A DNA stretch of 64,000 nt from Hysterangium stoloniferum (Eukaryota; Basidiomycota; Agaricomycetes; Hysterangiales; Hysterangiaceae). Location of the stretch: assembly GCA_015178975.1 (NCBI GenBank), contig WHVD01000100.1, forward strand, positions 186,001-250,000. The letters run 5' to 3'. The first letter of the stretch is position 1. Each line of letters opens with the position of its first letter. The position numbers and the translations under genes are program-made. The notes beneath the pieces were generated by a model that did no database searches, was not told the DNA's origin, and was given only the letters and a program-made list of their open reading frames with translations. Of this stretch, positions 32,823 through 44,717 are shown one piece after another.

Positions 32823-33700
32823 TTCCTGAAAGGTCTAGCCCATGGCAGGTCTAGAAAGTGTCCAGGAATGCTTCAAGTAGGTAGGCGAGTCCGGAGGAAA
32901 AAGAAAAAATCACGAAATTGACTGAGTTCAGTACAATTGTGATGATGGACCCAAATACAGCACTGAGGTTGGGTCGCATAGTTCTGTCCAGACGTATCTG
33001 ACCTAGGTGTTGCCCTGCGAGTTATTGAACCTTTTGTAGCTAGTCGACTGTCAATGAAGGTAAAGTGGAGGGGTGGAGAGGAAAGGGTGGATTTGACTGT
33101 GAGCAATGAGCGTATTTTGTAGGCATCGAAGATGCTAAGAGCACCAGGTGGAGGTGAAATCGAAGATCTGTCGCCCATGGATACCTTGTTGAAAAACGTT
33201 GCACGCTGTAAGTTGTGAAGGTCAGAAAGGCAAAGCTTCGACTATTTCAGTGCGAAGCTTTATCCTTGAGGAAAGACCTTGTTGAACAGTGTGTGCTGAA
33301 CCTGTAAGTTGAAAGGCTTAGAAGAACAGAGCTTCGACTATTTCAGTACGAAGCTTTAGCAGAGGGAAAGGCTAAGAGTAGAAGGTGGTATGAAGGCTTC
33401 GTTGTGAGGTGACACGGCCTTGTGTCCACATGTGTCCACAAGCTTTGGAAGTCAGTCCCTTAGTCTGTTTCGTGTTACTGTCGACCTCATATCCTCATTG
33501 TTTGAAAGGACTGGGTAAGGTAAGTCCTAGCACTGACATGTATTGTTCCAGTCGCCTTTCGAACCCTAGCATGCACTATGCACCCGCACAGTGCACTCAT
33601 GCAGCACGATGTGCTTTCGCACCCCGGATGGTGAGTTCTCAACAGCAGTATCCTCATTGTCTGCCCTGCTTTTCCAGCTATCCCCAATACCTCCAAACAA
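32823..33700. other. Element X interior without recognisable genes
   Basis: Continues element X after Gypsy-C. Two similar blocks near 33228-33262 and 33318-33358 (GCTTCGACTATTTCAGT plus CGAAGCTTT) are again inverted repeats of the LTR-module type, with arms AAGCTTCG and CGAAGCTT around ACT and AGT. No coding domain is seen. Confidence 0.5.
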
Positions 33701-34990
33701 TACGTCTGAACTGACCATGATGGCATGGTTGCGCGCACTCATGCAGCGCAGTCGCATACTTGTGTACCTGCACGGTGCACTTGCGCACCCGTGCAGTCCA
33801 CTTGCATGCACTTGTGCAGCGCCGTCATGTGTACTCGTGCAGCGCCATTGCGCACACTTGTGTGTACTCGTGCAGCGTGGTTGCGTGCACTTGTGCAGCG
33901 CCGTTGTGTGCACTCGTGCAGCGCCGTTGCGCACTCATGCAGTGCGGTTGCGCACACTTGTGCAGCACCGTTGTGCGCACTTGTAGTGTGGTTGCGCGCT
34001 CTCAAACCGCGCCCACGCACCACACCTGCACACCCGCGCACTCGTGCACCCACGTCTTCACACCACGCCCATGCGCCGCACCTGCGCACCCGCGCATTCG
34101 CGCCTTCAAACCACGCCAACGCGCCGCACCTGCACACCCGCGCATTCGCGCCTTCAAACCACGCCAACGCGCCGCACCTGCGCACCCACGCATTCACGTC
34201 TTCAAACCACGCCCACGCGCCGCACCTGCGCACCCGCGCATTCGCGCCTTCAAACCACGCCAACGCGCACGCTCCACGTCCACGCGCCTCCACGCCCTGC
34301 GCGAACGCTCCCCGTCCACACGCCTCCACACACCGCGTGCACGCTCCACATCCACACGCTGCACGAACGTTCCCCGTCCACACGCCTCCATGCACCGCGC
34401 GAACGCTCCTCGTCCACACCCCACGCACGTGCACCACAATCTACGCCCCATGCGCGTGCACCACGTCCATGCGCCATGCGCACTCACCCCATCCACGCGT
34501 CGTGCGCACTCGCCCCATCCACACGTCGCGTGCACTCGCTCCATCCACGCGTCGCGCGCACCACATCTACACCCCACACACACACTCCACGTCCACGCAC
34601 ATGGACCGCACTTGCGTAGTCGTGCCGTGGCGCACTTGCGTAGTCGCACCGTGGCGCACTTGCATATTCGCACCATGGCGCACTTGCGTATTCGCGCCGT
34701 CACGCACTCGTGCAGTCACACCATTGCGCTGTCATGCAGTCGCACCGTGGCATACCCGCGCGGCGTCCTTGTGTGCCCGCACATCGTACTCGCGCACCTG
34801 CACAGCGTGCTTGCGCACCATGCGACTCGTTTGCACACCTGCGCAGCTATGTGCTCATGCACTGCACCCGGCTCTCGACCATTTCCTTGGCGAGACTGGT
34901 GACACAGTCATTTGCACACTGCCACACCTGCATCCATGTGCCACACCCCACTTCCACACGCCACACCCATACGCTTGCACCTACGCAGCT
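33700..34990. repeat. GC-rich minisatellite block in element X
   Basis: Several overlapping tandem families: units around GTGCAGCGCCGTTG (33760-33990), a 48-bp unit near 34100-34260 repeated about three to four times, variable units with CGTCCACACGCC (34270-34600), and a 24-bp unit TGGCGCACTTGCGTAG plus TCGCACCG (34605-34700). Period lengths divisible by three and very high GC leave several frames open on both strands for hundreds of codons. These frames encode only His/Thr/Ala/Pro/Arg-rich repeats and are not taken as genes. Confidence 0.85.
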
Positions 34991-36443
34991 ACATGCTCAT
35001 GCACTGCACCCAGCTCTCGACTGTTCCATCGGTGAGACTGGTGATGCAGATGTTAGCATGCTCTTGCAGGCCATAGGTGACGATCCCATATGTGCCCTCT
35101 CCTATACCCCCTATACTGCCCCCCTGTTGCAATATCATTGTTCCAGAATGGTCTTGCAACATAACGATTGTCCCCCATGTGACGTAATTTTTGAGGGAGC
35201 GTCCTGGGTCGAACGGAAATGTATCTGTCCTTGGCTTGGTCTGTCGAGGGGTATCCTTCGCGGTGTGTCCATGATTGCCTTCCCTTCGCAGAAACTTTGT
35301 CAGCGCCCTCCATTCTGGAATTAGGGGCTTATGTCGATGAATTCTCAGTGATGTCTGCATGGGAAGGCTTTTGGCTGGTGAGTCCTGTCCTGGGCCTTTT
35401 CTATCGTCAAAACCATAATCTGATTTCTGCTCCCCAGTTTCCAAGCCTTTACTGCAGTCCCAATCGTTCGAGTTATTGGACAACTTATTGGAGGGTCCAC
35501 TTGGCGGAATAAATGGGATAGGATGGGTAGGTGATGGATGGCGAGATTCGTCAGGACACTGCGAATCTTGACCTGAGGATGATGGGGGACTGGAGATGAC
35601 TTTGACTGTGATCTTTTCTGCAGACACATTCGAGAAAGACAACTGTCCTTTTTTGGCAGTTGATCTGGCATAGATTCCAGGACATTCTTCATGAAAGGGA
35701 CCAGAGGGTGTTTGTGTTGGCTCATCAAACCCATTGAGCAATTCCGCCATCATCTTGTTACATCTCTCCAGGTTGCGCATCAATCTTGACCTGAGAGTGA
35801 AGTAGGCGAAACACACATTCGAGGGTTTACCGTATATGGATTCCTTCAACATTTGAATGTATCTGAAATCCATATCGACCCTTGGCATGATGTGGTTCCC
35901 TCCGAGCAATACATGCATAATCTGTAGCAGATCATCATGTACACAAAGCAAATCGGAGAGCAGAATGAACAGTTCCATCTTGATACCCGCTATTCCCTTT
36001 TCTCGGAAGAATATCACTTCGTTCGACCACTTCGGGATCAACTTTGTTACCTCGTCGAGAGTTCCAGGCTGAGTGAATAAATCGTGTGCTGATATGATGC
36101 CATGATACCGACCTAGCCAAACTGCTACTGTTGCAGGCATGGATGGGTATCTAGTCCTGTAATCCTTCGTGGCAGCAATGACCTTATCCCTTGAAACTCG
36201 AGAAGCATAATAGGAGCTCCACTTCACATTGACAGGCTCCGAATAAAGTAATTGACCATGATGCTCAAGCATAACTTGTCTCGGTGGGAAGACCAGTGTA
36301 TCCTTCATGAAGATGCGAGCATTTTGCCTTTCCAAGGGACTCGACTGCTCGAAGTTCGAGTTACCTTCCATTTGACCAGATTCGCAACACTCAGCGTGCG
36401 AGAAGTTCCAGACAGCGTTTTGCGAAGTTGCAAATGTTGACAC
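34989..36443 (-). CDS. Gag-like ORF of element X (N-terminal gag domain)
   Basis: A single open frame of 484 codons. Residues about 50-240 are clearly related to the N-terminal gag domain of Gypsy-B: PPRQVMLEHHGQLLYSEPVNVKW, then TVAVWLGRYHGIISAHDLFTQPG and LLQIMHVLLGGNHIMPRVD. The C-terminal half is unrelated, Ser/Pro-rich and then Gly-rich, and lacks a zinc knuckle. The ORF lies directly downstream of the 5' LTR and primer site. The open frame across a diverged copy hints at past selection; its role is unknown. Confidence 0.75.
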   Translation of the reverse strand: MSTFATSQNAVWNFSHAECCESGQMEGNSNFEQSSPLERQNARIFMKDTLVFPPRQVMLEHHGQLLYSEPVNVKWSSYYASRVSRDKVIAATKDYRTRYPSMPATVAVWLGRYHGIISAHDLFTQPGTLDEVTKLIPKWSNEVIFFREKGIAGIKMELFILLSDLLCVHDDLLQIMHVLLGGNHIMPRVDMDFRYIQMLKESIYGKPSNVCFAYFTLRSRLMRNLERCNKMMAELLNGFDEPTQTPSGPFHEECPGIYARSTAKKGQLSFSNVSAEKITVKVISSPPSSSGQDSQCPDESRHPSPTHPIPFIPPSGPSNKLSNNSNDWDCSKGLETGEQKSDYGFDDRKGPGQDSPAKSLPMQTSLRIHRHKPLIPEWRALTKFLRREGNHGHTAKDTPRQTKPRTDTFPFDPGRSLKNYVTWGTIVMLQDHSGTMILQQGGSIGGIGEGTYGIVTYGLQEHANICITSLTDGTVESWVQCMSM

Positions 36444-36510
36444 TTCGCAGCTGTGTAGTTAGAATTTCGTATTGAATATAAAAAGAGATTTTCTTTGTAG
36501 GGAAAGAACG

Positions 36511-36529
36511 GTCCGGCTGGGATCACCAC
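36511..36529 (-). promoter_or_regulatory. Primer binding site of element X
   Basis: On the minus strand the LTR end CTCTTCACA is followed by G and then TGGTGATCCCAGCC. TGG pairs with a tRNA 3' CCA, so a tRNA primer is likely. The same site follows the 5' LTRs of both Gypsy-B copies (TGGTGATCCG...). Confidence 0.7.
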
Positions 36530-37004
36530 TGTGAAGAGTGGCAGAAGTTCAGACCGTTCTATATACGAAGAAATGAGTAGAAAGGAAGGATATTGACCTA
36601 TTCGGTGCAATATAAGAGAAAGTGAGAGAAAGAGCACGAGATGACGAAGGAGTCAACGAGTGCAATGGTTTGAGTGGAGGCCTCGACTATTACAGTTCGA
36701 GGCCAGAAGTGTTTAGTAGTTCAGATATTGCTACTTATGTAGTAGCTGACACGTTACCCTGATCACCGCTCGTAGTAGACCTAGTTTGTGTCTTACGAGT
36801 GGTGGTTCTTGGGTTAAAGTGTGTCTGAGTTCTAATTGGTGCTGAGTGCACCCACAAGTATACACAATGCTTCGAACTAATGAAATATGCAATATTCGAA
36901 GAATATGAAAGATAGAAAATTATGAATAGAATATGTAAAATATAAATAAAATAAAAGGAGTATTTTACCACAATGAATACTGTGGTAAAAGCATACTCCT
37001 CACA
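36530..37004 (-). repeat. 5' LTR of element X
   Basis: 475 bp, same subfamily as 24937-25410. Its outer side abuts the integrase part of Gypsy-B pol at 37005, with no TSD match to the other end of X. Confidence 0.9.
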
Positions 37005-40000
37005 GTCGAGTTGTATGCGTGAACAACTACCTCAATCCACTGGGACCAGCTTTCCTTAGGAGAGGCACAATAGGCTCGAAGCATCTATTCTATGGTCGCA
37101 TTCATATTCTCCGTTTGCCCATCCGTTTGAGGATGATGAGCCGAAGATACCGCAAGGGTGGTACCATAGATCTTACAGACTTCCCGCCAAAACCTGCAGG
37201 TCCATCTCTTATCCTGGTCACAGATTATTCGAGAGGGCAGTCTGAAGGGGCTTGCTACCTGTTTGACAAATATTCGTGCGAATCCTTCAGCCGTAAGGTT
37301 CGAAAAGGTAGGTATTGTAATAGCATAACGCGTCAATTTATCAACGGCAACGAAGACTGTGGAATACGAATCCTTTCCTGAATCGGGTAGTCCAGTGATT
37401 AAGTCTATAGAAACTACCTCAAATGGCCTAAAAGGTACGTCAGCTGGTCTGAGGGCTCCTTGACGAGCGGTGCGATCGACTTTGGTTTTTTGGCAGATAT
37501 TGCAGGTACGCGCGTACGACACGCAATCTTGTAGCATTCTCGGCCAAAAGAACTGGCCTTTCATCAGGTTGAACAACCGCTGGCCTCCGGCGTGTGCTCC
37601 CTCAAAAGGGTTCTCATGCACCAACCTTAGAATCGAGTTAATCATGGTTCTGGGTACACAGACTCGACTTTTCCAGTCCGAGTCGCGAAAGTACAGGAGT
37701 CGGTTTGCTCCCACGAAGTAGTGAGAAGGAGTAACAACCGCGTTGGGTGAAGGGGTATCTAAAGCGTAGAGATTCCTGAAAACCAGGTCCTTTGAATAAC
37801 CCTCTAGAAATTTCTTTATATATCCCTCCTCGATGCTGATTAGTAGCTGAGGATGACGCAATGCGAAGTCAGACTCGTCTTCCTGGTCGTTCCTTATTGC
37901 ATTATGAGTATCCCATTCTGACCGTCGGACCTTTTGAGTTACTCCGAAAGGCTCCATAGAATCGAGTATGGTAGAGAAGACCGCTTTCTTAGCGGGTTCG
38001 TCCTTCCATAGTTTTTCCTCAGTACTCTTGTCCAGAGAGGTCGAGGTGATAGCCTGCAAATCATCTCTAATAGGGCTCACGAAGGCTGGTACCCGAGGGA
38101 GTCTGGACAGTGGATCCATGTTGCTGTGAACTCTCCCTGCTCGATGCAAAATCTCGAGACCTGGAAATGCAGCATATATCACCCCCCATGCGGCTAGTCG
38201 ACGATTAGTGTTCTCGTAAGATCTAGCCCATTGCAGAGCTGCATGGTCCGTAATGAGCAGGACATGTTCACCTTCAATGAAAGGTTGAAAGTGGACTAGT
38301 CCCTCCTTTGCTGCTAATGCTTCCCGTTCAGTAGCAGAATAGTTATGCTCAGCGCTTTTCAGCGTGCGACTCCAATATGCAATGACTCGTTCAACAGTAA
38401 CTTCGGTCGCCTCAAAAGTGGATCCCCACGAATCCGACCACTCAATCTTGGGCTGTTTGGTTTTGTACCGATGAACAAAGGATGGCACGTCCTGTGCACG
38501 GTCAAAAGCCAATTTGGCTTGGGCATAGATTTTAGTGTCCACTAAATCTCCTAAAGCCATCTTCTGGACTTGTTGGAGGAAACAACCCAAGGCAAAATCC
38601 GAAGCGTCCATATACAATCGGTAGGGCATCCCACTAACTGGATGTCCCAGCACTGGAGCTGATCCTAATGTGGTTTTAACATCCTCATAAGCTCGGACAT
38701 GTTCAGCAGTCCACGTCCAAGGTGTTCCCTTTTTTAGGAGCGAGAATAAAGGGGACACCATCCATGAATAAAATGGTATATATGCTGAAACGTAAAGGAC
38801 CATTCCAAGGAACCGTTGTAGATCAGAAACCTTAGTGGGTGGGGCCAATTCCAATATAGCGCGAACTTTTTCTTGGTGGGTTGAAAAACCCAGCCTAGAT
38901 ACTTTATGACCCAATAACAATATCGAATTATATCCGATAAAACATTTCTTGGGAGAGAGTGATACCGGCCGAAGCGATAGCGCCAAGCACCTGATTCAGG
39001 TGAAGCAAATGATCATCCCAGTTCTTAGAGAATATGACTATGTCATTGATGTAGACTAAACAAAAAATCCACAAGTAGGGTGCTAAAACTGTTTGCATGA
39101 CGCGCTGAAATGTGGAGGGGCCGTTTCTGAGCCCAAATGGCATCCTTTTAAATTGCCACAGCCCTCTATGGGATCTAAAGGCTGTTTTGGGCTTATCGTC
39201 CTCCAACATTTCCAATTGAGTAAACCCAGCTAGCGCATCGAAAGAAGAAAGAACATTTGACCCCGACAGCACCTGCATAATCTCCGATTGACGTGGTAAA
39301 GGGAATTCGTCTGGAACAGTGAGATGGTTAAGTTTCCGATAGTCGATGACCACCCGCAGTTTACCATTGCGATATACTACAAAGGCTGGCACTCCCCAGG
39401 GGCTTTTAGATGGCTCAATGACACCCTGTTCGAACCAGGTATCCATTTGCTCGTCTATAACTCTCCTATTGGCAGGGGACGAAGGGAACATAGGCATGGA
39501 TATGGGCTGGGTGCCCTCTTTCAAGGGGACAGGGACTCTACATTCCACTTGCCCTAACCGTCCGTCAACTCCGAAAGCCTTAACGTTCTCAGTCAAAACT
39601 GATCTGAGACATGGCAGGACCTCCGTTGGTATATCCGGTCCCAAATTGACTAACTTGTGAAGATCCTCTGAGGCAAATTTCTCATTATCAGCCACTGCAG
39701 CCGTCTTAGGACCAGGCGGTTCGAAATCGTCTGCAATCTCTGGTTCAACAGGTGGTTTAGGCCTTTCTGAGGCGACTTGACGGTCCTCCTCAAGTTGAGA
39801 AAGACTTTCGATAAGGTGTGCGATCTTGGTCGCGCCTGCTACCATTAAACCTTTCTCCTCGAGTGACCTGGGCTTGTGAGCCCAACGAGCGGGGTTATGA
39901 ATTATCCCTATTGTCTCCCCTCGTCGGATAGTCTTAGGGGTTAACGATGGATTGGCTAAAGGTACTGCCGCACTATTCCTTGAAATTGCTGTGATTGGTG

Positions 40001-41126
40001 TGGCTAATATAGAACCGTCCTCGTTTTGCAGTACAATTCCTTCAACAATCCATTCCTCGCCCTTTAGATCTTCAACAAAAATAGGCACTAGTCTGGCTGA
40101 CTCTGGATCGATAGTGCAATCCTCCAAGGCTCACGCGACTCTTTCAGTACGCACACCTTTATCGGGGAGAGAGGTGAGTTTGGAAGACTCCTTCTCATGC
40201 TTCCCGAAAGGGGCCTTATTGACGGTGAAGGTCAAAGGTTGAGATTCCTTAGAAGAACTGGCTGGAATAAAACCCTGCCGTCCCAGGAGAATGAGTCTAG
40301 ATCCCAACGGCTGATCTCTTAGAGTACCAATTTCATAATTAATATGGAAGTCTTCTCCTAAAAGAATCGGCACCGTCATTCCTCTAACGACATAAGTTTC
40401 TGCCGCGAACTTCAGTAACGCTCCACTGTCGTCCTCCAGGTAAATGGGAATATTAACATATCCGATAACTTTAGCGTTACCTGTGAGCTGGATTAGACGT
40501 AACTTGAGTCCTTGTTTCAACTTATATATGCCCTGCAGCTCCTTGTAGAATTCCTCCGATATAAGGGAAAGATCTGCTCCCGTGTCCATTCGAATTTTAA
40601 CGTGTTCGGGTGAATTGGGAGTTCCTACATGACCGAAAACATGGAGCGCTGCAACTCCTATGCTAGAATAACCACTGGGAGGATCCCATTTTCGATCAAG
40701 GATCGTAGTATCCTCCTTCATCAGACGACTGGGACGAGGGTATTGGATTCGAGGCCTCTTACTTTCCTTGTGCAGGGACAAGATTACGTTCCTGCGTTCA
40801 CTTCGGCAAGGAACATGCTTCGAAGGGGAATCCAATACTGGATCATCGTCGCCGTCCTCCGAATCCGAGTTCTCGTACGGTAGTAAATCGGGGGGGTTCC
40901 CGGTATCAAACGGGAACGTGTCAACATCAGCTCCAGGCGAACAGAGCGAATTCGAATTGATTTGTTCGTGAGAATCTCCAGTCTGACAGTAGTCCTCGGT
41001 CAGGCCTTCAAGGTCCTGCCGATGAGCACTTAGCCGGTCTCCTTTTTCGAAGAAATCTGCGGCGAGTATGGATATGTAAGCTTCAGACAGAAGAGCTTCA
41101 CCAGTCGTTCGATTTTCCTCCCTCAC
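37005..41126 (-). pseudogene. Pol region of inner Gypsy-B (fossil)
   Basis: From integrase (37005 side) back through RNase H (YMDASDFALGC), reverse transcriptase (KTAFRSHRGLWQFKRMPFGL) and protease (RMDTGADLSLISEEF) to the gag junction at about 41126. Nearly colinear with 14820-18956. It has a few breaks. The C-terminal end of pol lies beyond element X, and a part of about 610 bp is absent. Confidence 0.9.
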
Positions 41127-44100
41127 TAATTTGTCTTCGACATGGGGCGAATAAATGGAAACAAAGTCAATTCGTCATCAGAGTTATTTACTTGTCCTTG
41201 TATAGATAGTCCATGAACCGCTTCATATAACCTTTGCTCCTCAGCTTCCTCCGACATATCCTGTGCGGAGCATTTGTTGATAGAGACATAATGAGACATT
41301 TTGCCAGCTTGAGGGCAGTCTATCTTAAAATGCTCCGGACTTCCGCATATCCAACATTCCTTGGTGGGTTTGACCGAACTCCTCTTGTTACTCCTCTCGA
41401 AGAACATTTTTCCGTGACGCTTTCCCTGTTTTGGATCAGCGGCATCTGGAACGGTCCTTCTCGTCGAGCCTCTCTCGTTAGTCTCACTAACGAGAATATG
41501 GTTAGGTGAAGAGGAGTCGCCGGTGACTCTAAAATCCAATTCTTGACCCTCCGATAACATTACACGCGGTTTCTGGAACCTGTAGTGTTCCCAGTGTGTT
41601 TGGACCCAAGCGTTAATCAGAGCTTCTTGCAGGTTATTAGCATAAGTCTGTAAACTCATTATATTATCGATGGGTTGTCCTTGAAGAAGGTAGAGCCATT
41701 CCCTAGGCAGTGTGAGAATGAGTCTGCGTGTCTCATCCCCTCTGTCCTGGTGGAACCCGTACAGGAAACGATAAAGTTTAACTCTCCGTTGGATATAGTG
41801 GACGGGTGTCTCACAATCGTGACCAGCCTGTCGAAATTTCATAGCTTCCCATTCTAAGGCTAAGGATTCACGCCAACGAGTTCCAAGCAATCCTTTGACG
41901 ATACCCCAAAGAAACGACCCATGAGATTGACTGAATTCAGTACGATGCTCACAGTCTAAGGTGCTCCACCAGACCTTAGCATGCCCCTTGAGTCGTCTTG
42001 GCAGAGCAACTCCTAAGATCGCACTCATAGAGTCTGATATCTCCACGAGACTCATGATGTCCATGATATAGTCCAGGGCTTCGGATTGAGCTCCATCGTA
42101 TTCAGGGAGATCAGACCATTTGATCTTAAGGTCGTTGGTGTTAAGAGTGACCTTCTTGTCCTTAGGTAAGTCATCAATAAGCGCGCTAGCTCGAGACCGC
42201 ATCAGAGTTCGAAAAGGGGTATTAGGCACTCCATTGTGGCGCTCCCCACGTCCTGAGTTCCCTCCCCGGTCTGAAGTATTCGAACTCCCAGATGAATCGC
42301 TAGGGGGTCCTCCTGATGGCAAGAAAGGGTTTGAAGCGATCGGTAGAGAATGGTGGGGACCGTCTGGATTAAGCGATCCTCGACCAGCAACTGGGCCAGC
42401 TATGCCCTCAGTGAATGCTGTGGAGAAGGACGGTCGACCCTTGTTGGCGACTGATCGGTTTCTGAGAGTGGTCACTTCATTCCTGAAGTTAGGGCTGTTG
42501 GAGACTCCCTCAAATGCGATGCGAGAGCGATGATCACCCTGGAGAGACGTTAGGCCTGGTTCCATCACGATTTGTCTCTCGATCTCCATCGCATTCAGAA
42601 GTCGACACGGCTGGGGTTGATGGAAGGGAGCGCAGACCTCAATCCTCTTCTCCTGAAGGCGTTCTATCACTTGCGTCCTCAAGTCCAGTGCAAAATCCTC
42701 CAATATTACAGGACAGTTGAGAGAATGCAGAAAACGAGTATCAGGGGACCCGTTTAAGTTGTGAACGAACGAATTGGTCGTGGAGATAGGCGAATCAGGG
42801 ACCTGGATCGAGTCGTTATAGGGGAGGAGTACCTCTAAAACCATCTTATCAAGTCTTCTTTGGTTTCGCTTCAACTGACCTCTTAAAGTGAGGTATGCCA
42901 GCGATAGATTTGGCGTGACTCCATTGAGAGACTCCTCCAACATGCGGATGTACATGTACTGGTAGTCAACCTTAGGCACAACATGATCTCCCCCAAGCAG
43001 GACATGCAGGATCTGCAACACATCATCATGCGTACGAAGTGCTTCAAGGAACAGAGAAAACACCTCCTGCTTGAGAATTCTTCTTCCTCCTTCCATAGTA
43101 GTCGTCACCTCGTTCGACCATTCAGGAATCGATTGGGTCAAATCCTCAAGGTTCCCTGGTCGCGTGAATAAATCCCCCGCCGATAAAATCGCTTGATAAT
43201 GCCCTAACCAGACTGCTACAGTCTCCGGTAGAATAGGGTAATCCGTACTGTACTCCTCCACGAAGGGGGTAACCTGATCCTCGGGGATTCGATCGGTGTA
43301 GTACATATCCCATTTGCAATCGATGGGCTGGGCGTAAACCATCTGACCTCCGAGGAACTGCTTAAGGATGACCTGTCTCGGAGGGCATCTGAGAACGGGC
43401 GTGGGTGCTCGATTAGACTCAACGTTAACTCCAGGGGTGTCCAACTGCTCGAGTAATGAGCGTTCCTCAGGTGGATCGGGGGGAATGTTCATTGACGATC
43501 CAGCTACTACTCCGGGGGAATCCTCTGGAGGAGGTGATCCTGGAGGAAGCTGGGGAATGTTCGTAGACGATCCAGCTACTACTCCAGGGGAATCTGTTAC
43601 GACCGTGTCGTAACCCATGTCGCAACCCGATGGTCTCTGAGAATACTACAGTCTATCGATGTTCCAAGTTATTGATCAAGTCATCATTTCGGCAACCTTC
43701 GGAATACCGACACTGACGTATACCTTCACGGCGATCAAACCTCGTTTACGCCCCTGTCAAATATACTCGTACCATCTGGTTATGCTTTGATACGTCCCCT
43801 TTCATTATGATGATCTGTTTTACTCTATGTTTCACATATGCCCATATATACTTGTAGCCCGTGGACTATTCCCTTTTCTCGTAACCCCGCTCTCGGCTAA
43901 ATCTCGGCTTCCGATCTTATCGTAACCGTCCGGTTCCTAGTCAAGCTTATTTGTCAATGCCGTTTTCCGCTCTTCCCTTAGTTAGTAGTTTCTAGACACC
44001 GATAACTTGTATATAAGACCCGCTGTAATGTAACTACTAGACAATCAGAATATCGACTTAGATCGACTTAGATACCCTCTAATTTCCGACTCCATTATCT

Positions 44101-44641
44101 ATTCACGACCACCACATTCCGACTCCATCCGATTTACGATTCAACCTACATTTATGACTTCAACCTCTAATCTCCAACTCTCAGTCTCCGACTCTCTCAG
44201 TCTCCGACTCTCTCAGTCTCTGACACTCTCGGTCTCCGACTCTCTCAGTCTCTGACTCTCTCAGCCTCCGACTCTTGGTCTCCGACCCCTCAACCCAACC
44301 CTCAACTTATCCTTCGGTTTCCGATCAGTAGTTTACCGAGAGGTTTACTTGACAGGACTAGTTTTCGCCTGCCCGAAATTTAAGGACACCTGACGGTAAC
44401 TTGCGAGGGCACAGCACATAAGCTGAAGCCAAGTCCTTCCATTCAGTCCCTGTCGGTCTGCCGACATCCGTCAGTTTCTGCTCTTAACAGAATCCTCTGG
44501 AGGAGCTGATCCTTGAAAAGTTGACGAAGACTTCCTCAGGGTGACGTTACGGGGTGGTTCTAGGTTAAAAGATTTTTGATGAGGCATGGAGCTACCCGGT
44601 GTTGATGAAGGCCTAGATGTTTGATTCTTGCCCGTAGTCAT
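41126..44641 (-). pseudogene. Gag region of inner Gypsy-B (fossil), split by a Gypsy-C solo LTR
   Basis: A long, mostly open gag frame. It contains the N-terminal domain (PPRQVILKQFLGG and TVAVWLGHYQAILSAGDLFTRPG), the gag core with KVWWSTLD, and the zinc knuckle CWICGSPEHFKIDC near the pol junction. The start ATG is near 44639, about 80 bp from the 5' LTR. The solo LTR at 43595-44489 separates the first codons from the rest. Confidence 0.88.
43595..44489 (+). mobile_element. Gypsy-C solo LTR
   Basis: 895 bp, TGTTACGACC...CTCTTAACA, with TSD GAATC (43590-43594 and 44490-44494). It has the fewest units of the GTCTCAGTCTCCGACT minisatellite among the three Gypsy-C LTRs. Confidence 0.94.
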
Positions 44642-44698
44642 TCGCGTGTTCAGGTCTTAGTAGTCAAATAATAAGTTTTTCCTCGTAGGAAAAGAACG

Positions 44699-44717
44699 GT
44701 CTGGCTCGGATCACCAC
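44699..44717 (-). promoter_or_regulatory. Primer binding site of inner Gypsy-B
   Basis: One base after the LTR end, TGGTGATCCGAGCC on the minus strand, beginning with the TGG expected to pair with a tRNA 3' CCA. Confidence 0.7.

Larger units (their letters stand above)
24937..37004 (-). mobile_element. Element X: non-autonomous relative of Gypsy-B with 475-bp LTRs
   Basis: LTRs are at 24937-25410 and 36530-37004. The left one is followed by the G-rich tract and the right one is preceded by the TGG-type primer site, so the two are correctly placed as 3' and 5' LTRs of one minus-strand unit. The interior has a gag N-terminal ORF and noncoding or repetitive DNA, but no recognisable protease, RT or integrase. 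Gypsy-C is inserted in it. The flanks do not match (CTTAA on the left, GTCGA on the right), and about 610 bp of host pol is absent, so the unit is probably the product of recombination between two nearby insertions. Confidence 0.8.

Noticed and set aside
33725-35035. Long open frames on both strands, including 436 and 380 codons on the plus strand and 232 on the minus strand.
   Set aside because: They overlap each other in a GC-rich tandem-repeat block, encode only low-complexity His/Thr/Ala/Pro/Arg sequence and show no domain. Stop-free by composition, not by selection.
36530-37004. Considered as the 3' LTR of the Gypsy-B pol sequence to its right.
   Set aside because: No polypurine tract stands on that side; the LTR abuts the middle of the integrase region, while a primer site and gag lie on its left. 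It is the 5' LTR of element X.
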